DNA from: Procambarus clarkii
Lineage: Eukaryota > Arthropoda > Malacostraca > Decapoda > Cambaridae
NCBI RefSeq assembly: GCF_040958095.1
Contig: NC_091227.1
Location: 18,791,210 to 18,855,209 of the forward strand
DNA length: 64,000 nucleotides
Direction of reading: 5' to 3'
Part shown: piece after piece, positions 1-11,555 of the stretch
How the letters are laid out: the number at the start of each line of letters is the position of its first letter
Numbering within the stretch: the stretch's first letter is position 1
Notes under the pieces: model-generated
The model's input: only the letters and a program-made list of their open reading frames with translations
What the model was told of the DNA's origin: nothing
Database searches by the model: none
Translations under genes and position numbers: made by a program

Positions 1-236
1 CATAGACACAATTAGAGAAGATGATTTCCCCTGATAATTCATTCAAGGTGGATGTCTTCAAGAGGCACTTAGATAAGTTCTTGCAAGAAGTGCCGGACCA
101 ACCAGGTTGTAGTGGATATGTGGACCTGTGGGCCGCTCCAAGCAACAGCCTGGTGGACCAAGCGATCACAGGTCGAGCCTGGTTCTAGGCCGGACTTGGG
201 GAATAGAACAATTCCCGGAACTCTTAAGGTCTAGTT
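1..236 (+). mobile_element. LINE-A 3' end fragment
   Basis: Carries the LINE-A terminal signature: a coding tail reading VDVFKRHLDKFLQEVPDQPG (about 48-110), then cgctccaagcaacagcctgg and the gcctggttctaggccggacttgggga block. The same module recurs at 3955-4345, 7880-8070, 12237-12430 and 18180-18390. The pattern resembles the C-terminal end of a non-LTR retrotransposon reverse transcriptase followed by its 3' UTR. Confidence 0.6.
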
Positions 237-299
237 AAGACAGTTTCCTGTACCGCTGCCCAAATCCCGCAATTGTGATGATAATTGCAATATGCGGGC

Positions 300-331
300 T
301 GCAAGCAGCAATAGCCTGACTGACTGACTGA

Positions 332-376
<45 letters not shown>

Positions 377-475
377 TGACTGACTGACTGACTGACTGAC
401 TGACTGACTGACTGACTGACTGACTGACTGACTGGCTGACTGACTGACTGACTGACTGGCTGGCTAGCCGATCAG
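300..475. repeat. Tetranucleotide tract (CTGA/CTGG)n
   Basis: About 175 bases of ctga units with two blocks converted to ctgg. It ends just before the SINE insertion site. Confidence 0.9.
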
Positions 476-490
476 GCAGCCACTAGGCTG

Positions 491-774
491 AATTGAAACT
501 ATCTCTTACTCTTAAGGGAGCCGGTCGGCCGAGCGGACAGCACGCTGGACTTGTGATCCTGTGGTCCTGGATTCGATCCCAGGCGCTGGCGAGAAACAAT
601 GGGCAGAGTTTCTTTCACCCTATGCTCCTGTTACCTAGCAGTAAAATAGGTACCTGGGTGTTAGTCAGCTGTCACGGGCTGCTTCCTGGGGGTGGAGGCC
701 TAGTCGAGGACCGGGCCGCGGGGACACTAAAGCCCCGAAGTCATCTCAAGATAATTGAAACTATCTCTTACTCT
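491..774 (+). mobile_element. tRNA-derived SINE-1, complete copy with target-site duplication
   Basis: The body (about 513-752) starts ggagccggtcggccgagcgg and has a tRNA-like head with box A near 521-535 and box B ggattcgatcccag near 570-583. The unrelated body follows (cctagcagtaaaataggtacctggg, gcttcctgggggtggaggcc), and the tail is atctcaagata. A perfect 22-base direct repeat flanks it at 491-512 and 753-774. That is the mark of LINE-mediated insertion and indicates a fairly recent event. Confidence 0.9.
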
Positions 775-1040
775 TTTTAGACCTACCTATTCCCCCTCCC
801 ACTATCTGGGGGGGTCTTTCCTTCTCCCAATTGTCTTCTCTGTTCCTTCATTTCCTCCTTCCTTTTTCTTTGCTGTTTATCCCCTCTCCTCCCCCCTCCC
901 CCCCCCAGTAACCACCCCATTACCCCCCCCCCCAGTCTGGCGCCCGTGCCGTGTAGGCGGGAACCAGCAATTGGACGCGCTAATGAAGACGAGTGAGGCG
1001 GAGGGAATTAGTGGACGGTGGGGGTAATTAGTGCGGCCAG

Positions 1041-1165
1041 TTGTTAGGCTCGGGTCAGGCGGGGTCAGCCGGGGTCAGACGGGGTCAGACGAGGTCAGGC
1101 GGGGTCAGCCGGGGTCAGGTGGGGTCAGGCGGGGTCAGCCGGGGTCAAACGGGGGTCAGCCGGTC
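1041..1165. repeat. GGGGTCAGSC minisatellite
   Basis: About a dozen 10-base units (ggggtcaggc / ggggtcagcc) in tandem. The open frame across it simply follows the repeat and is not a gene. Confidence 0.85.
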
Positions 1166-1272
1166 ACTAGCGAATGACGCACAATTGAGACCATCCTCCC
1201 GTCCCCCCCCCCCATCACGAAGGTCACGACCCCAGCCAGCTGTGACCTGACCTTCCCGCCCTGACAGCGAGG

Positions 1273-1537
1273 GGCCTGACAGCTGAGTGGACAGCGCTCG
1301 GTATTCGTAGTCCTGAGGTTCCGGGTTCGATCCCCGGTGGAGGCGGAAACAAATGGGCAGAGTTTTGTTTCACCCTGATGCCCTGTTCACCTAGCAGGAA
1401 ATAGGTACCTGGGAATTAGACAGCTGCTACGGGCTGCTTCCTGGGGGTGTGTAATAAAAAGGAGACCTGGTCGAGGACCGGGCCGCGGGGACGCTTAGCC
1501 CTGAAAATCACCTCAAGATAACCTCAAGATAACCTCT
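1273..1537 (+). mobile_element. SINE-1 variant (second tRNA-like head)
   Basis: Same body and tail as SINE-1 but with a different head (gctgagtggacagcgctcgg ... ggttcgatccccggtggagg). It ends in two cctcaagata units. A full reverse copy of this variant is at 12978-13243. Confidence 0.8.
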
Positions 1538-1688
1538 GGTTATTGTGCTGTGTGTGTACTGACCTAAATGAGCTCTCAAGGTCCAACTCAAGCTCCCAAG
1601 CTCCGTATTTCCCACAATCACTTAGTTACTGCAGTAACACCTCATCCATCCTCTGGTTGGTCCTGGTTGATCAGTCCAGCAACCAGGA

Positions 1689-1757
1689 GGCCTGGTCGAC
1701 GACCGGGCCGCGAGGACACTAAGCCCCGGAAGCACCTCAAGATATGCCTCAAGATAT
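1689..1757 (+). mobile_element. SINE-1 tail fragment
   Basis: Only the 3' part remains: ggcctggtcgacgaccgggc through aagcacctcaagata. Confidence 0.75.
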
Positions 1758-2534
<777 letters not shown>

Positions 2535-2793
2535 GGGAGCCGGTCGGCCGAGCGGACAGCACGCGGGACTTGTGATCCTGTGGTCCTGGGTTCCATCCCA
2601 GGCCCCAGCGAGAAACAATGGGCAGAGTTTCTTTCACCCAATGCCCCTGTTACCTAGCAGTAAAATAGGTACCTGGTTGTTAGTCAGCTGTCACGGGCTG
2701 CTTCCTGGGGGTGGAGGCCTGGTCGAGGACCGGGCCGCGGGGACACTAAAAAGCCCCGAAATCATCTCAAGATAACCTCAAGATAACCTCAAG
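2535..2793 (+). mobile_element. SINE-1 full copy
   Basis: Head ggagccggtcggccgagcgg, box B ggttccatcccagg (one change from the other copies), body as in the copy at 491-774, and three aagataacctc tail units. Confidence 0.88.
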
Positions 2794-2917
2794 CAGTCCA
2801 CGGCTATACCGTCCATATTAATCAATAAAAGGAGTACAAATAAAGCTGTTTTTGCCGAATCGCCAAAAGCTGAGGACGATTCTGGCATTGTTGTAAGAGC
2901 GATGATGTTCCTTGAAG

Positions 2918-3010
2918 TTACCTTGAGATGATTTCGGGGCTTAGCGTCCCCGCGGCCTGGTCGACGACCGGGCCGCGGGGATGCTAAGCCCCAGAAGCAC
3001 CTTAAGGTAA
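2918..3010. repeat. Foldback of two SINE-1 tails
   Basis: A reverse SINE-1 tail (2918-2957) faces a forward tail (2971-3010) across a 13-base spacer that is itself near-palindromic (ggtcgacgacc). The whole would form a long stem-loop. Confidence 0.75.
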
Positions 3011-3378
3011 CCTCAAGGTACTAGCTATATCGCATTAGATATTCCTACTTTCGGTATGAAATGTCCAAGCTGCTACCGGGAGAGGGAAGTACAGGGCATG
3101 AAGGGAGGGCACTGCCGGTGGCTATGACCCTGTCCTGCTTGATACCTGCTTGATGGGGTTCTGGGAGTTCTTCTACTTCCCCTCCTACTCCCCTCTGTCA
3201 CGGCTGGTGGGGTCCACCTCCTCCCCTCTTGTTATAATTACACCAGTGGCTTTGTGTGCTAATTTCCCCTCAGTATTGGAGGTGCTTCATCGTCTGGTGG
3301 TAATATTCCCCTTGTCTCTGGTGTTTGGCTAGTGATGTGAGGGGTCTCTGCTGTGTGTGACGGGTAGAGTATTTTCCT

Positions 3379-3439
3379 ACTTGTGCTTGCGGGGGTTGAG
3401 CTCTGCTCTTTCGGTCCACCTTTCAACTGTCAATCAACT
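3379..3439 (-). mobile_element. LINE-B 3' end fragment
   Basis: Contains the reverse of the LINE-B terminal signature: ttgtgcttgcgggggttgag, a tctttcggtcc block and caactgtcaatcaactg. Confidence 0.6.
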
Positions 3440-3479
3440 GTTACTAACTACTAATTGTTTCCCCCCCCCCACACACACA

Positions 3480-3627
3480 GGAAGCAACCCGTAACAGCTG
3501 TCTAACTCCCAGGTACCTATTTACTGCTAGGTAACAGGGGGGGCATCAGGGTTAAAGAAATTCTGCCGGGAATCGAACCCCAGGATTACGTATCCAGCGT
3601 GCTATCCACTCAGCCACCGGCGACCCT
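3480..3627 (-). mobile_element. SINE-1 partial, reverse
   Basis: Reverse body (aggaagcaacccgtaacagc, taactcccaggtacctattt) through the inverted box B (gggaatcgaacccc). The tail is missing. Confidence 0.75.
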
Positions 3628-3954
3628 GAGTGAGAGGTGATAAAATAAAAACAAAAAAATGTTGGACAATGCTTTATAGTTTAGTAACACAGGTTGTGGG
3701 ACGAGTATCCATGTTGTGGGGCAAGTGTTGAGGGGTTGGTAATTCTGTGGGATTGTGGGGTTGTATTGTTGGTAACACTGATGATGAACCGGTTGTTAAT
3801 TGTGGTTTTTCCCGCCAGGTGAGACATGTGTTGCTGCTACTGTTGCTGCTACTGTTGCTGCTACTGACACCCATCACCTGGTAAGGTAGCCTATTTCCTG
3901 CACCTATTTTGGATGGGCCGTCTGGCCTAACTCCTGTTGCCACTTACTCCTACG

Positions 3955-4345
3955 ACGACCTGGTTGGTACCTGGTTGATGGGGTTCTGGGAGTTCTTCTA
4001 CTCCCCATGCCCGGCCCGAGGCCAGGCTCGATTTGTGAGAGTTTGGTCCACCAGGCTGTTGCTTGGAGCGACCCATAGGCCCACATATACCTGGTTGATG
4101 GGGTTCTGGGAGTTCTTCTACTCCCCATGCCCGGCCCGAGGCCAGGCTCGATTTGTGAGAGTTTGGTCCACCAGGCTGTTGCTTGGAGCGGCCCGCAGGC
4201 CCACATATACCTGGTTGATGGGGTTCTGGGAGTTCTTCTACTCCCCATGCCCGGCCCGAGGCCAGGCTCGATTTGTGAGAGTTTGGTCCACCAGGCTGTT
4301 GCTTGGAGCGGCCCACAGGCCCACATACCCACCACAACCCGGCTG
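3955..4345 (-). repeat. LINE-A 3' end in three tandem 120-bp copies
   Basis: Three near-identical units with exact 120-base spacing (from about 3969, 4089 and 4209) spell the reverse LINE-A end: cctggttgatggggttctgg, gcccggcccgaggccaggct, ccaccaggctgttgcttgga. Open frames here in several phases are a by-product of the repeat. Confidence 0.9.
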
Positions 4346-4576
4346 ATCTAACGTGTAGTGATATATAGCAAATATAGCGTCAACCAGGAACATTTTAGTA
4401 TGATGTGAAGAACCTTCAAATCCAAGGATCCCAGGGCAGTGTAAATACTCTTGAAATCACTGGTGATATCCCGTCTTGAGTACTCGAGTAGGAGGCTTGA
4501 GTACTCGAGACTACTCCTCGAGTACTGCTCAAGACGGGACAGCACCAGTGGAGTACCCCACAAGCACTTTGTGTCA

Positions 4577-4645
4577 TACCTTGAGGTGCTTCCGGAGCTT
4601 AGCGTCCCCGCGGCCCGGTCGTCGACCAGGCCTCCCTCCTCTGCC
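4577..4645 (-). mobile_element. SINE-1 tail fragment, reverse
   Basis: Begins accttgaggtgcttccggag and ends at ggtcgtcgaccaggcctcc. Confidence 0.75.
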
Positions 4646-4879
4646 ATGACCAAGAATGTGAAAATAACAAATCCCTTTCACACCGGATAGTTACTCACAC
4701 AGGGCCGTGTGATCAGCAGCCTACACTAGCAAACATCGGGTACATTATAAGGATATCATCAAGCACACGAGAGGTAATAAAGTCAATGCAAGGCTCCAAG
4801 TACCTCATGCCGGTAAGGTGTAATAAGAGGACAGTCAATAATGTAGTGTGAGAGGTCATGACCCCAGTTCCTACATGAG

Positions 4880-4948
4880 GTTACCTTGAGGTGCTACCGG
4901 GGCTTAGCGTCCCCGCGGCCCGGTCGTCGACCAGGCCTCCTGGTTGCC
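4880..4948 (-). mobile_element. SINE-1 tail fragment, reverse
   Basis: Begins ttaccttgaggtgctaccgg and ends at the ggcctcctgg block. A short cctcctggttg tandem run follows (4938-4990). Confidence 0.75.
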
Positions 4949-4989
4949 TCCTGGTTGCCTCCTGGTTGCCTCCTGGTCCCCTCCTGGTC

Positions 4990-5420
4990 CCTGCTCACAG
5001 ATTGCACCTGGAGAGCTCATGATTGCAATATTCTTTCCAGCATCAAGTCTTTCTAACACTTAGGTAGTATTGCACACCCTGCTGACTTGCTGTAGTTGTT
5101 ATGTCCCTCAGGGTGTTTCTGGTGTGTAGTTCAGACATGCACATCCCTCCTCTCGCCCCCATACACCCCCCATACACCTCCATGTACTCCTCTACACACC
5201 TGGGGTTGCTCTACAACCCTCCCACGTTCCTGTACATTTGGCGTTGATGCTACACACGTGTTACTTCTCTACAAACCTGTCCCCCTTCTCTACACACCTG
5301 TCCCTACACACCTGGCTTTGCTCTACACCCCTGACTTCATGGTCTAGTGTATACCAGTGGTGGGCTGGGTGTGGAGGTCCACACCCACTTTTGTTTATCT
5401 TGTCCCAGACGCCCTATCCT
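4990..5420. other. Unique intergenic sequence
   Basis: No gene recognised. It is rich in tacacacctg-like words between 5150 and 5340. Open frames here run into the microsatellite and have no recognisable content. Confidence 0.5.
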
Positions 5421-5421
5421 T

Positions 5422-5424
<3 letters not shown>

Positions 5425-5515
<91 letters not shown>

Positions 5516-5610
5516 TCACCTAGTTGTGCTTGCGGGGGTTGAGCTCTGCTCTTTCGGCCCGCCTCTCAACTGTCAATCAACCAACTGTGTGTGTGTGTGT
5601 GTGTGCGTGC
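5425..5610 (-). mobile_element. LINE-B 3' end with (TG)n tail
   Basis: A (TG)n tract at 5425-5513 is followed directly by the reverse LINE-B end (5514-5583: ttcacctagttgtgcttgcg ... caactgtcaatcaacc) and a second short (TG)n. On the minus strand the order is LINE end, then (AC)n. Confidence 0.7.
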
Positions 5611-6920
5611 GTGCGCTCTTGCGTGTGTGTTAATTTATTGCCATAGTTATGGTGCCCTTGCCGTGGTATGACGTCATTGGCGTCCAATTTGTTGTCGTTG
5701 TTTGATAACAATTATGATAATTTAGCCACTTTTGGTTATTATCGAAAATCAGTGTTTCAATCACCGGGGGGGGGGGGGGGGATAATTATGTCGTTAACTC
5801 GTTACCGGCGTCAGGTGCTGACGACTTGCCTTGACGCAAGCTCCTGACGCAGCTTCTGACGCAGCTCCTGACGCAGGTAACTAGTTGATGGGGGGGACCC
5901 AGTGATGAGTCTGGGGGCTCCAGCCCCCCCTCTCTTCTTACTCCATAAACTCCCGTAAACTAGATTAGAGGGGTGTCCGGGGGTGCCCGGGTCTATCTTT
6001 CCTATCTTCACCCTCTCTCCCCCATTCCCCCTATTTTACCCTTCTCTCCTCCTCTTCCCCCCTTGTTACGGGTTATTCATGCCCGTGCCACCTCTTGGGT
6101 GGCTTAATCTATATAAATCAATCAATCTTTTCCCTCAATTTCATCCCTCAATTTCATCCCTCAATTTCATCCCTTACCCTCTTCCCCTTTCCCTCTTTCT
6201 CCCTCCTTATCCTCCCATCTCCCTTCATCACCCCCGGGATCGAACCGGGGCTCGTACACGTTCGTAAGTACTTACGTAACTGCTTCGTGAATCTGGTCCC
6301 AGGAGTTTGCCAAAATGGTGGTGGTGGTTGCTGGACCTGACACTAGTGATGGTGGTTGTGGGGGTGATTGTGGTTGCAGAGATGGTGGTGATTGTGGTTG
6401 TAGTGGTGGTGGACAGGATGGGTAAGGGGACAAATTTTGACCCAAGGGTTAACATCCGCTCTCTACTGCGCCTCTCTCTCTCCCTTATGACGTCATTATT
6501 ACCCCTCCCCCCTTCCCCCCTACTCTATTCCAACTCCCTCTTCTCACCCTGCCCCCCCCCCTCTCACCCTTCCCTCCCCCTCTCACCCTTCCCTCTCACA
6601 CCCCGCCCTCTAGAGTGGCTTGAACGGACAGAAAACGTCGTACTAAATCAGGCAAACCTAACCTAACCGAACCGAAACACGCCTAGAAAACGGTTATTTG
6701 TACGGCCCGTTCACTAGAGCATTCACAAACCCGTATGGTTTATGTGGTAGAGGTTGTGGCTGGCAGTCTGCTGGTCGCGGGTTCGAATCTCCTAAGACGT
6801 CCAGTTGATTTTCTCAGACATAATAATATCGACTCGCCACAGGAGAAACTGCAGGTCAGTAGGCCTTCTGGCGTGTTTTATTGTTGTTACGTGTCTTAGA
6901 GGGACACGTGCTGATGGTTT
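5611..6920. other. Intergenic, low-complexity and repeat fragments
   Basis: No gene seen. It holds a G-run at 5766-5780, ctgacgcag units at 5830-5876, a pyrimidine-rich stretch at 6000-6235, a repeat piece at 6068-6130 (ttcatgcccgtgccacctct, also at 23037-23090 and inverted at 57505-57560), a ggt-rich tract at 6315-6420, and a tRNA-like stretch around 6741-6800 ending ggttcgaatctcc that may be another SINE head. Confidence 0.5.
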
Positions 6921-6924
6921 GTCT

Positions 6925-7057
6925 TAGCAGTAAAATAGGTACCTGGGTGTTAGTCAGCTGTCACGGGCTGCTTCCTGGGGGTGGAGGCCTGGTCGAGGAC
7001 CGGGTCCGCGGGGACACTAAAAAGCCCCGAAATCATCTCACGATAACCTCTCAAGGT
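6925..7057 (+). mobile_element. SINE-1 5'-truncated copy
   Basis: Starts inside the body at tagcagtaaaataggtacct and runs to the tail, ending in aacctctcaaggtaac. Confidence 0.8.
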
Positions 7058-7507
7058 AACTACTGAAGGCTTGTGTATTTATGTGGTTATGTCTGGAGAT
7101 GGAGAGGTATGGACGGCGCACAGGTTAGAGCGGGTGACGCGCTTTGATCTGTCCCAGTCAGCGCCCTGGATGTTTAAGTTTACAGTGTATATGAACTGTT
7201 TAATATATTAATATATGCTCATTGTGGTATGCTTGTCCTCGTGTCTTGGCCCACCTCCCACGTGGCCCAGTCCCACACGTGCCCCCCCCCCCCCTGTTCT
7301 TCCCAGCCCTTTGGCTGCTATAGCCTGGTGAGGCAGGTCTTTGTCCCTGGTCTTACGTGTCCTCCAGGGCCAGAAGTGCTCCTCACTCTGCTGCAGCTGC
7401 ACCTAATTGCCCATTAATCACCTGTAAGACTGTTTTTAAAGCTTTGTACAAAACTCTTTTGCCCAGGCTTTTCTAATTAGATTTTTTTTGCCTTAATGGA
7501 GCTGTCC

Positions 7508-7508
<1 letters not shown>
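7058..7508. other. Unique intergenic sequence
   Basis: No gene or repeat family recognised apart from a C-run at 7283-7294. Confidence 0.45.
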
Positions 7509-7585
<77 letters not shown>

Positions 7586-7598
7586 TGTGTGTGAGTGT

Positions 7599-7678
<80 letters not shown>

Positions 7679-7757
7679 ACATAGTTGTACTTGTGGGGGT
7701 TGAGCTTTGGCTCTTTGGTCCCGCCTCTCAACTGTCAATCAACTGGTGTACAGATTC
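7509..7757 (-). mobile_element. (GT)n tract joined to LINE-B 3' end
   Basis: A long (GT)n tract with a few interruptions (7509-7674) runs directly into the reverse LINE-B end (gtacttacatagttgtactt ... caactgtcaatcaactggtg). This is the same arrangement as at 5425-5583 and 8626-8853. Confidence 0.75.
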
Positions 7758-7879
7758 CTGTGCCTACATGAATGTTAGCGAGCTGCGCTTACACCACTGA
7801 TGATATTCTGTGTAATTCATGCCTGCCGTGATATGTTTGGGGATTATGTATATCTCCAAATATATTGTCCAGTTGGACT

Positions 7880-8070
7880 CAATAAATCTACCTACCGCGG
7901 GAACAACCGTGGACATCTTCAAGAGTAAACGAGATAGTTTTCTTCAAGGAGTGCCGGACCAACTGGGTTGTGGTGGATATGTGGGCCTCGGGCCGCTCCA
8001 AGCAACAGCCTGGTGGACCAAACTCTCACAAGTCAAACCTGGCCTCGGGCCGGGCTTGACTTGACCAAAT
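7880..8070 (+). mobile_element. LINE-A 3' end fragment
   Basis: Coding tail reads LPTAGTTVDIFKSKRDSFLQ then GVPDQLGCGGYVG, followed by the LINE-A 3' UTR (cgctccaagcaacagcctgg, cctggcctcgggccgggctt). Confidence 0.7.
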
Positions 8071-8625
8071 TATAAATGCACAGCCATGTTATTAATTACC
8101 ACTTTGAGTTTGAATCATGTTTTGTACATGTATGAATAACGATTTTTTATATAAGTTCAGGTCAAAACTTATTCATTGCCTAGCCAGTATCTGCTGGTCC
8201 ATTCTTCCCCCCCTCCCCCCTCTCCCCTTTCTGTTCCTCCTCTCCCCCCCCCCCCTTTTACACCTCCAGTCCCCCTCTCCATCTCTACATTGCTACCCCC
8301 CCCACAACTCCCCCCCCTACATCTCTCCATGTAAGATGTGTAGAGTGTCATCCAGTGTCATCTCTGTGACAGTATCTCTTGACACACTTGACACAAGGGG
8401 GGGGGATCACCTGTTCCCGTAACAGGTGTGTGTGGCATACCTGCAGTTACACCTGACGGTTAACTGTTGAATTAGGAAGGGAAGCTTGTGATTGTGGCTG
8501 GTATTGTGATTTCTCCCTGGAGTGTGGGGTGGGGGTAGTGGTTGGGTGGGATTGGAGGGGGGTGATTGGAGGGTGATTGATTAGTGTTTTGAGTAGCCGT
8601 GTGGGTGGGTGGAGGAGAAGGGGTG
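8071..8625. other. Unique and pyrimidine-rich intergenic sequence
   Basis: No gene seen. C/T-rich from 8200 to 8330 and G-rich from 8520 to 8620; open frames reflect this skew. Confidence 0.5.
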
Positions 8626-8722
8626 TACTCACCTAGTTGTGCTTTGCAGGGGGTTGAGCTCTGGCTCATTGGTCCCGCCTCTCAATTGTCAATCAACTGG
8701 TGTGTACAGATTCCGCGCGCGC

Positions 8723-8795
<73 letters not shown>

Positions 8796-8851
8796 CACCT
8801 AGTTGTGTTTGCGGGGGTTGAGCTCTGGCTCTTTGGTCCCGCCTCTCAACC

Positions 8852-8889
<38 letters not shown>
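8626..8889 (-). mobile_element. Two LINE-B 3' ends, each joined to (GT)n
   Basis: Reverse LINE-B end 8626-8712, a (CG)n/(GT)n tract 8715-8791, a second reverse LINE-B end 8791-8853, and a second (GT)n 8855-8889. Both ends begin gtactcacctagttgtg on the + strand. Confidence 0.75.
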
Positions 8890-8890
<1 letters not shown>

Positions 8891-9625
8891 GCAGCAAACA
8901 CCAAAGGGGGTGTACACCAAAAGTGTTGGGGCGGCGGCAATATACAGAAGGGAGAGAGAGAGAGGGAGAGAGAGAGAGGGGGGGGAGGTGTATTGGTGTA
9001 TAGTGGAAGAAGAGGGGGGTTGAGGCTATAGGGGCCTGCCACCCCCCGCGGAGACGCCAGGAAGGCCGACACCCTCATGCAGAACACACACCACTACAGC
9101 CTTATGACTCCACCCTGTGTAGCGCCGCCTCTGGACTCGGCTTCCCTCCCCCCCCCCTGTGTTTAGTAGCTTGGGGCTCTGTCCGGTGGGGGAGAGAGAG
9201 AGAGGGAGAGAGAGAGAGGGGGGGAGAGACAGGGAGGGAGAGGGAGGGAGAGAGAGAGGGGGGGGGAGAGAGAGCGGGGGGGAGAGAGAGAGGGGGAGAG
9301 AGAGGGAGAGAGAGAGGTGGGAGAGAGAGAGAGGGGGAACAGCAGAGCATCGAGAGGGAGAGGAGAGGGAGAGTTATTGAGAGGAATGAGGGAGGGGGTC
9401 TGAGGAAGAGGTGTGAGGGGGACGAGTTCAAAAGGTGAGAGAAGGGAAATGAGATGGGAAAGGCATTAGGGAGTGAATAGAAGAAGGGAAGGGAGGCTTA
9501 AGAGGAGAAGGAAAGGGAGGGGGTGTTTGGATCCTGAGGAAAGGGAGGGGTAAGGATGGGTGGGAACGATGAGGGATGGGACACAAGATGGTGATGACAC
9601 AATAACAAGCTATGTATAGCTGTAG
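8890..9625. repeat. Purine-rich (GA/GGGA) tracts
   Basis: G/A-rich low-complexity DNA, densest at 8949-9020 and 9188-9380. Frames on both strands (SLSLPP-type or RERERE-type) are products of the tract. Confidence 0.75.
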
Positions 9626-10279
9626 CTTCTCTAGCATCCTTACCTTCCCATACGATTTCGGGGCTCAACGTCCCCGCGGGCCGGTCCCCGACCTGTCCTC
9701 CTGGTTACAGGACTGGCTAAGCCCGGACGCTGCCACAAAGGAAGGTGAAGACATGCGAGACAAGTGGCAAGAACCTAGAGAGAGATATAAGGAGTACTTC
9801 GGGCTCACCATAGCCCGTGCTACTTGGAAACAAGACCAAAGAGTGGGCGTGCGGCACCTGTTAAACAGTGGGACGACAGCCGGAACACCAACGGTAGAAG
9901 AGACACACAACAGGATGAAAAACGGCCGTCCCAACGCTGTTAAATAGGGTCAAATAGTGGGTGTCAGGGGCGAGGAGAAATATATGGGGGAGGGGGATTG
10001 GTCCAGAAGGATGGGGGGGGGAAGAGGAGATGGGATTAAAGTAGGGAGGGGAGAGAATAGGGAAGGGGTGAGAAGACGTGCTAAGACCCCCCTAGTGTAG
10101 GGGGTGATATAAGGTGACCATTAGAAAGTCAAGAGTTAAATCTGGTTTCGGTGAAGGTATTTAGAACTGTTTCTTATGGAGTGGTGAGAGTAAGAAGGTT
10201 TTGGGCTTCTTTTGTCAGAGTATGGTCAGTTAGGATGACTTCTAGTGAGAGTAACAGACGTCTGGAAGATGCATTTAAT
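9626..10279. other. Intergenic with repeat fragments
   Basis: A reverse SINE-1 tail fragment lies at 9654-9705. A piece at 9796-9830 (cgggctcaccatagcccgtg) is shared with 58945-58975 and so belongs to a dispersed repeat. G-rich sequence fills 9950-10060. The frame at 9612-9947 spans these pieces and is not credible as a gene. Confidence 0.5.
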
Positions 10280-10730
10280 GTAGGGAGTGTCTGGAACTGT
10301 TGTATGGTGTATAGGGAGTGTCTGGAACTGTTGTATGGTGTGTAGGGAGAGTCTAGAACTGTTGTATGGTGCGTAGGGAGTGTCTGGAACTGTTGTATGG
10401 TTTGTAGGGAGTGTCTGGAACTGTTGTATGGTTTGTAGGGAGTGTCTGGAACTGTTGTATGGTGTGTAGGGAGAGTCTGGAACTGTTGTATGGTGCGTAG
10501 GGAGTGTCTGGAACTGTTGTATGGTGCGTAGGGAGTGTCTGGAACTGTTGTATGGTGCGTAGGGAGTGTCTGGAACTGTTGTATGGTGCGTAGGGAGTGT
10601 CTGGAACTGTTGTATGGTTTGCAGGGAGTGTGTGGAACTGTTGTATGGTGTGTAGGGAGTGTCTGGAACTGTTGTATGGTTTGTAGGGAGGTCTGGAACT
10701 GTTGTATGGTGCGTAGGGAGTGTCTGGAAG
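10280..10730. repeat. 30-bp minisatellite, about 15 copies
   Basis: Unit gtagggagtgtctggaactg plus ttgtatggtg, with few substitutions (gtgt/gcgt/tttg variants). The unit length is a multiple of three, so long open frames exist on both strands without implying a gene. Confidence 0.95.
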
Positions 10731-11555
10731 GCGGTAGTGAAGATGTTACCACGTACGTCAGCCATGAAATAGAGGATACCAAGTGTCCTGGAGGTTAATA
10801 TCACAGTGGTGGTGGTAGAGAGAGGAGGAAGATGCCGCGATGAAGACCACTGAGAATGTGACTGGGTTAAGGGAGATAGTGGTGGTGGTGATGCTGGTGA
10901 TGGTGGTGGTAGGCCAGGTGGAAGGCAGGCCAGGTGACCTGTGTATCAGAGAGTAACGTTACAGTCTGGAAGCAAAGTCACACAAACTTTCCAGCAATTG
11001 GCTGCCTTAAGTGCTGGAGTGGAAGCGGTTGGGCATTTTTGCCTCATATGGTCCGTTACACTTTGCACAGATTCATGTATGCTCTTTCCTAACTCTCTCC
11101 CAAGCTCTCCCTCCTCCTAACTCTCTCCATCCCACTAACCTTTGACTCTTAACCTCCTACTAACTCTTAACTCCTCTCCCTAACTCTCTCTCTCTCTTGG
11201 CTTAACTCTTCTCATCTAGCCAGATCTCATCTTTCCTTTTTTTTCATTAATTACCTTCGCTCCCTACCCATCCACTCGCCCCTTCCTTCCTTCCCCCTCC
11301 CCTCCCACCCCTCCCTTCCCCGTCCCCTCATCTGTATTCCAAAAAACGGTGGGGGGGATATGGAACGGAAAATTACACCGGGGGAATGGGGGACAGTTAG
11401 GAGCAGAGGGAATGGGTTTTTGCCCCTAGTGGAAAGGGGGGATTGTGGAAGGGGGGGAGGAGAAGTGAGGGGGATTGTGTTTCCGATGGGTGAAGTGGAG
11501 GAGGGGAGTTGGAACAGGGCAGTGGAAGGGAGACGACGGGATTTTGGTTTCGTGT
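10731..11555. other. Intergenic, low-complexity
   Basis: No gene seen. ggtggt-rich at 10802-10920, CT-rich at 11090-11330 and G-rich at 11348-11550. Confidence 0.5.

Noticed and set aside
1273-1345. tRNA gene candidate (box A and box B present)
   Set aside because: The head is joined to the SINE-1 body and tail and lacks a clean acceptor stem; the same holds for heads at 516, 2535, 13765, 23398 and 36250.
6650-6672. cctaacctaacc as telomere repeat
   Set aside because: Only two or three units; too short to indicate a telomere.
6741-6800. tRNA-like stretch ending ggttcgaatctcc
   Set aside because: No convincing cloverleaf with a matched acceptor stem; more likely another SINE head.
9612-9947. 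111-residue frame with non-repetitive content
   Set aside because: It begins in a SINE-1 tail and contains a segment repeated at 58945-58975, so it is joined repeat fragments.
10174-10804. Long repeat-protein frames of about 200 residues
   Set aside because: The 30-bp minisatellite has a period divisible by three, so frames stay open on both strands automatically; no start context or family resemblance.
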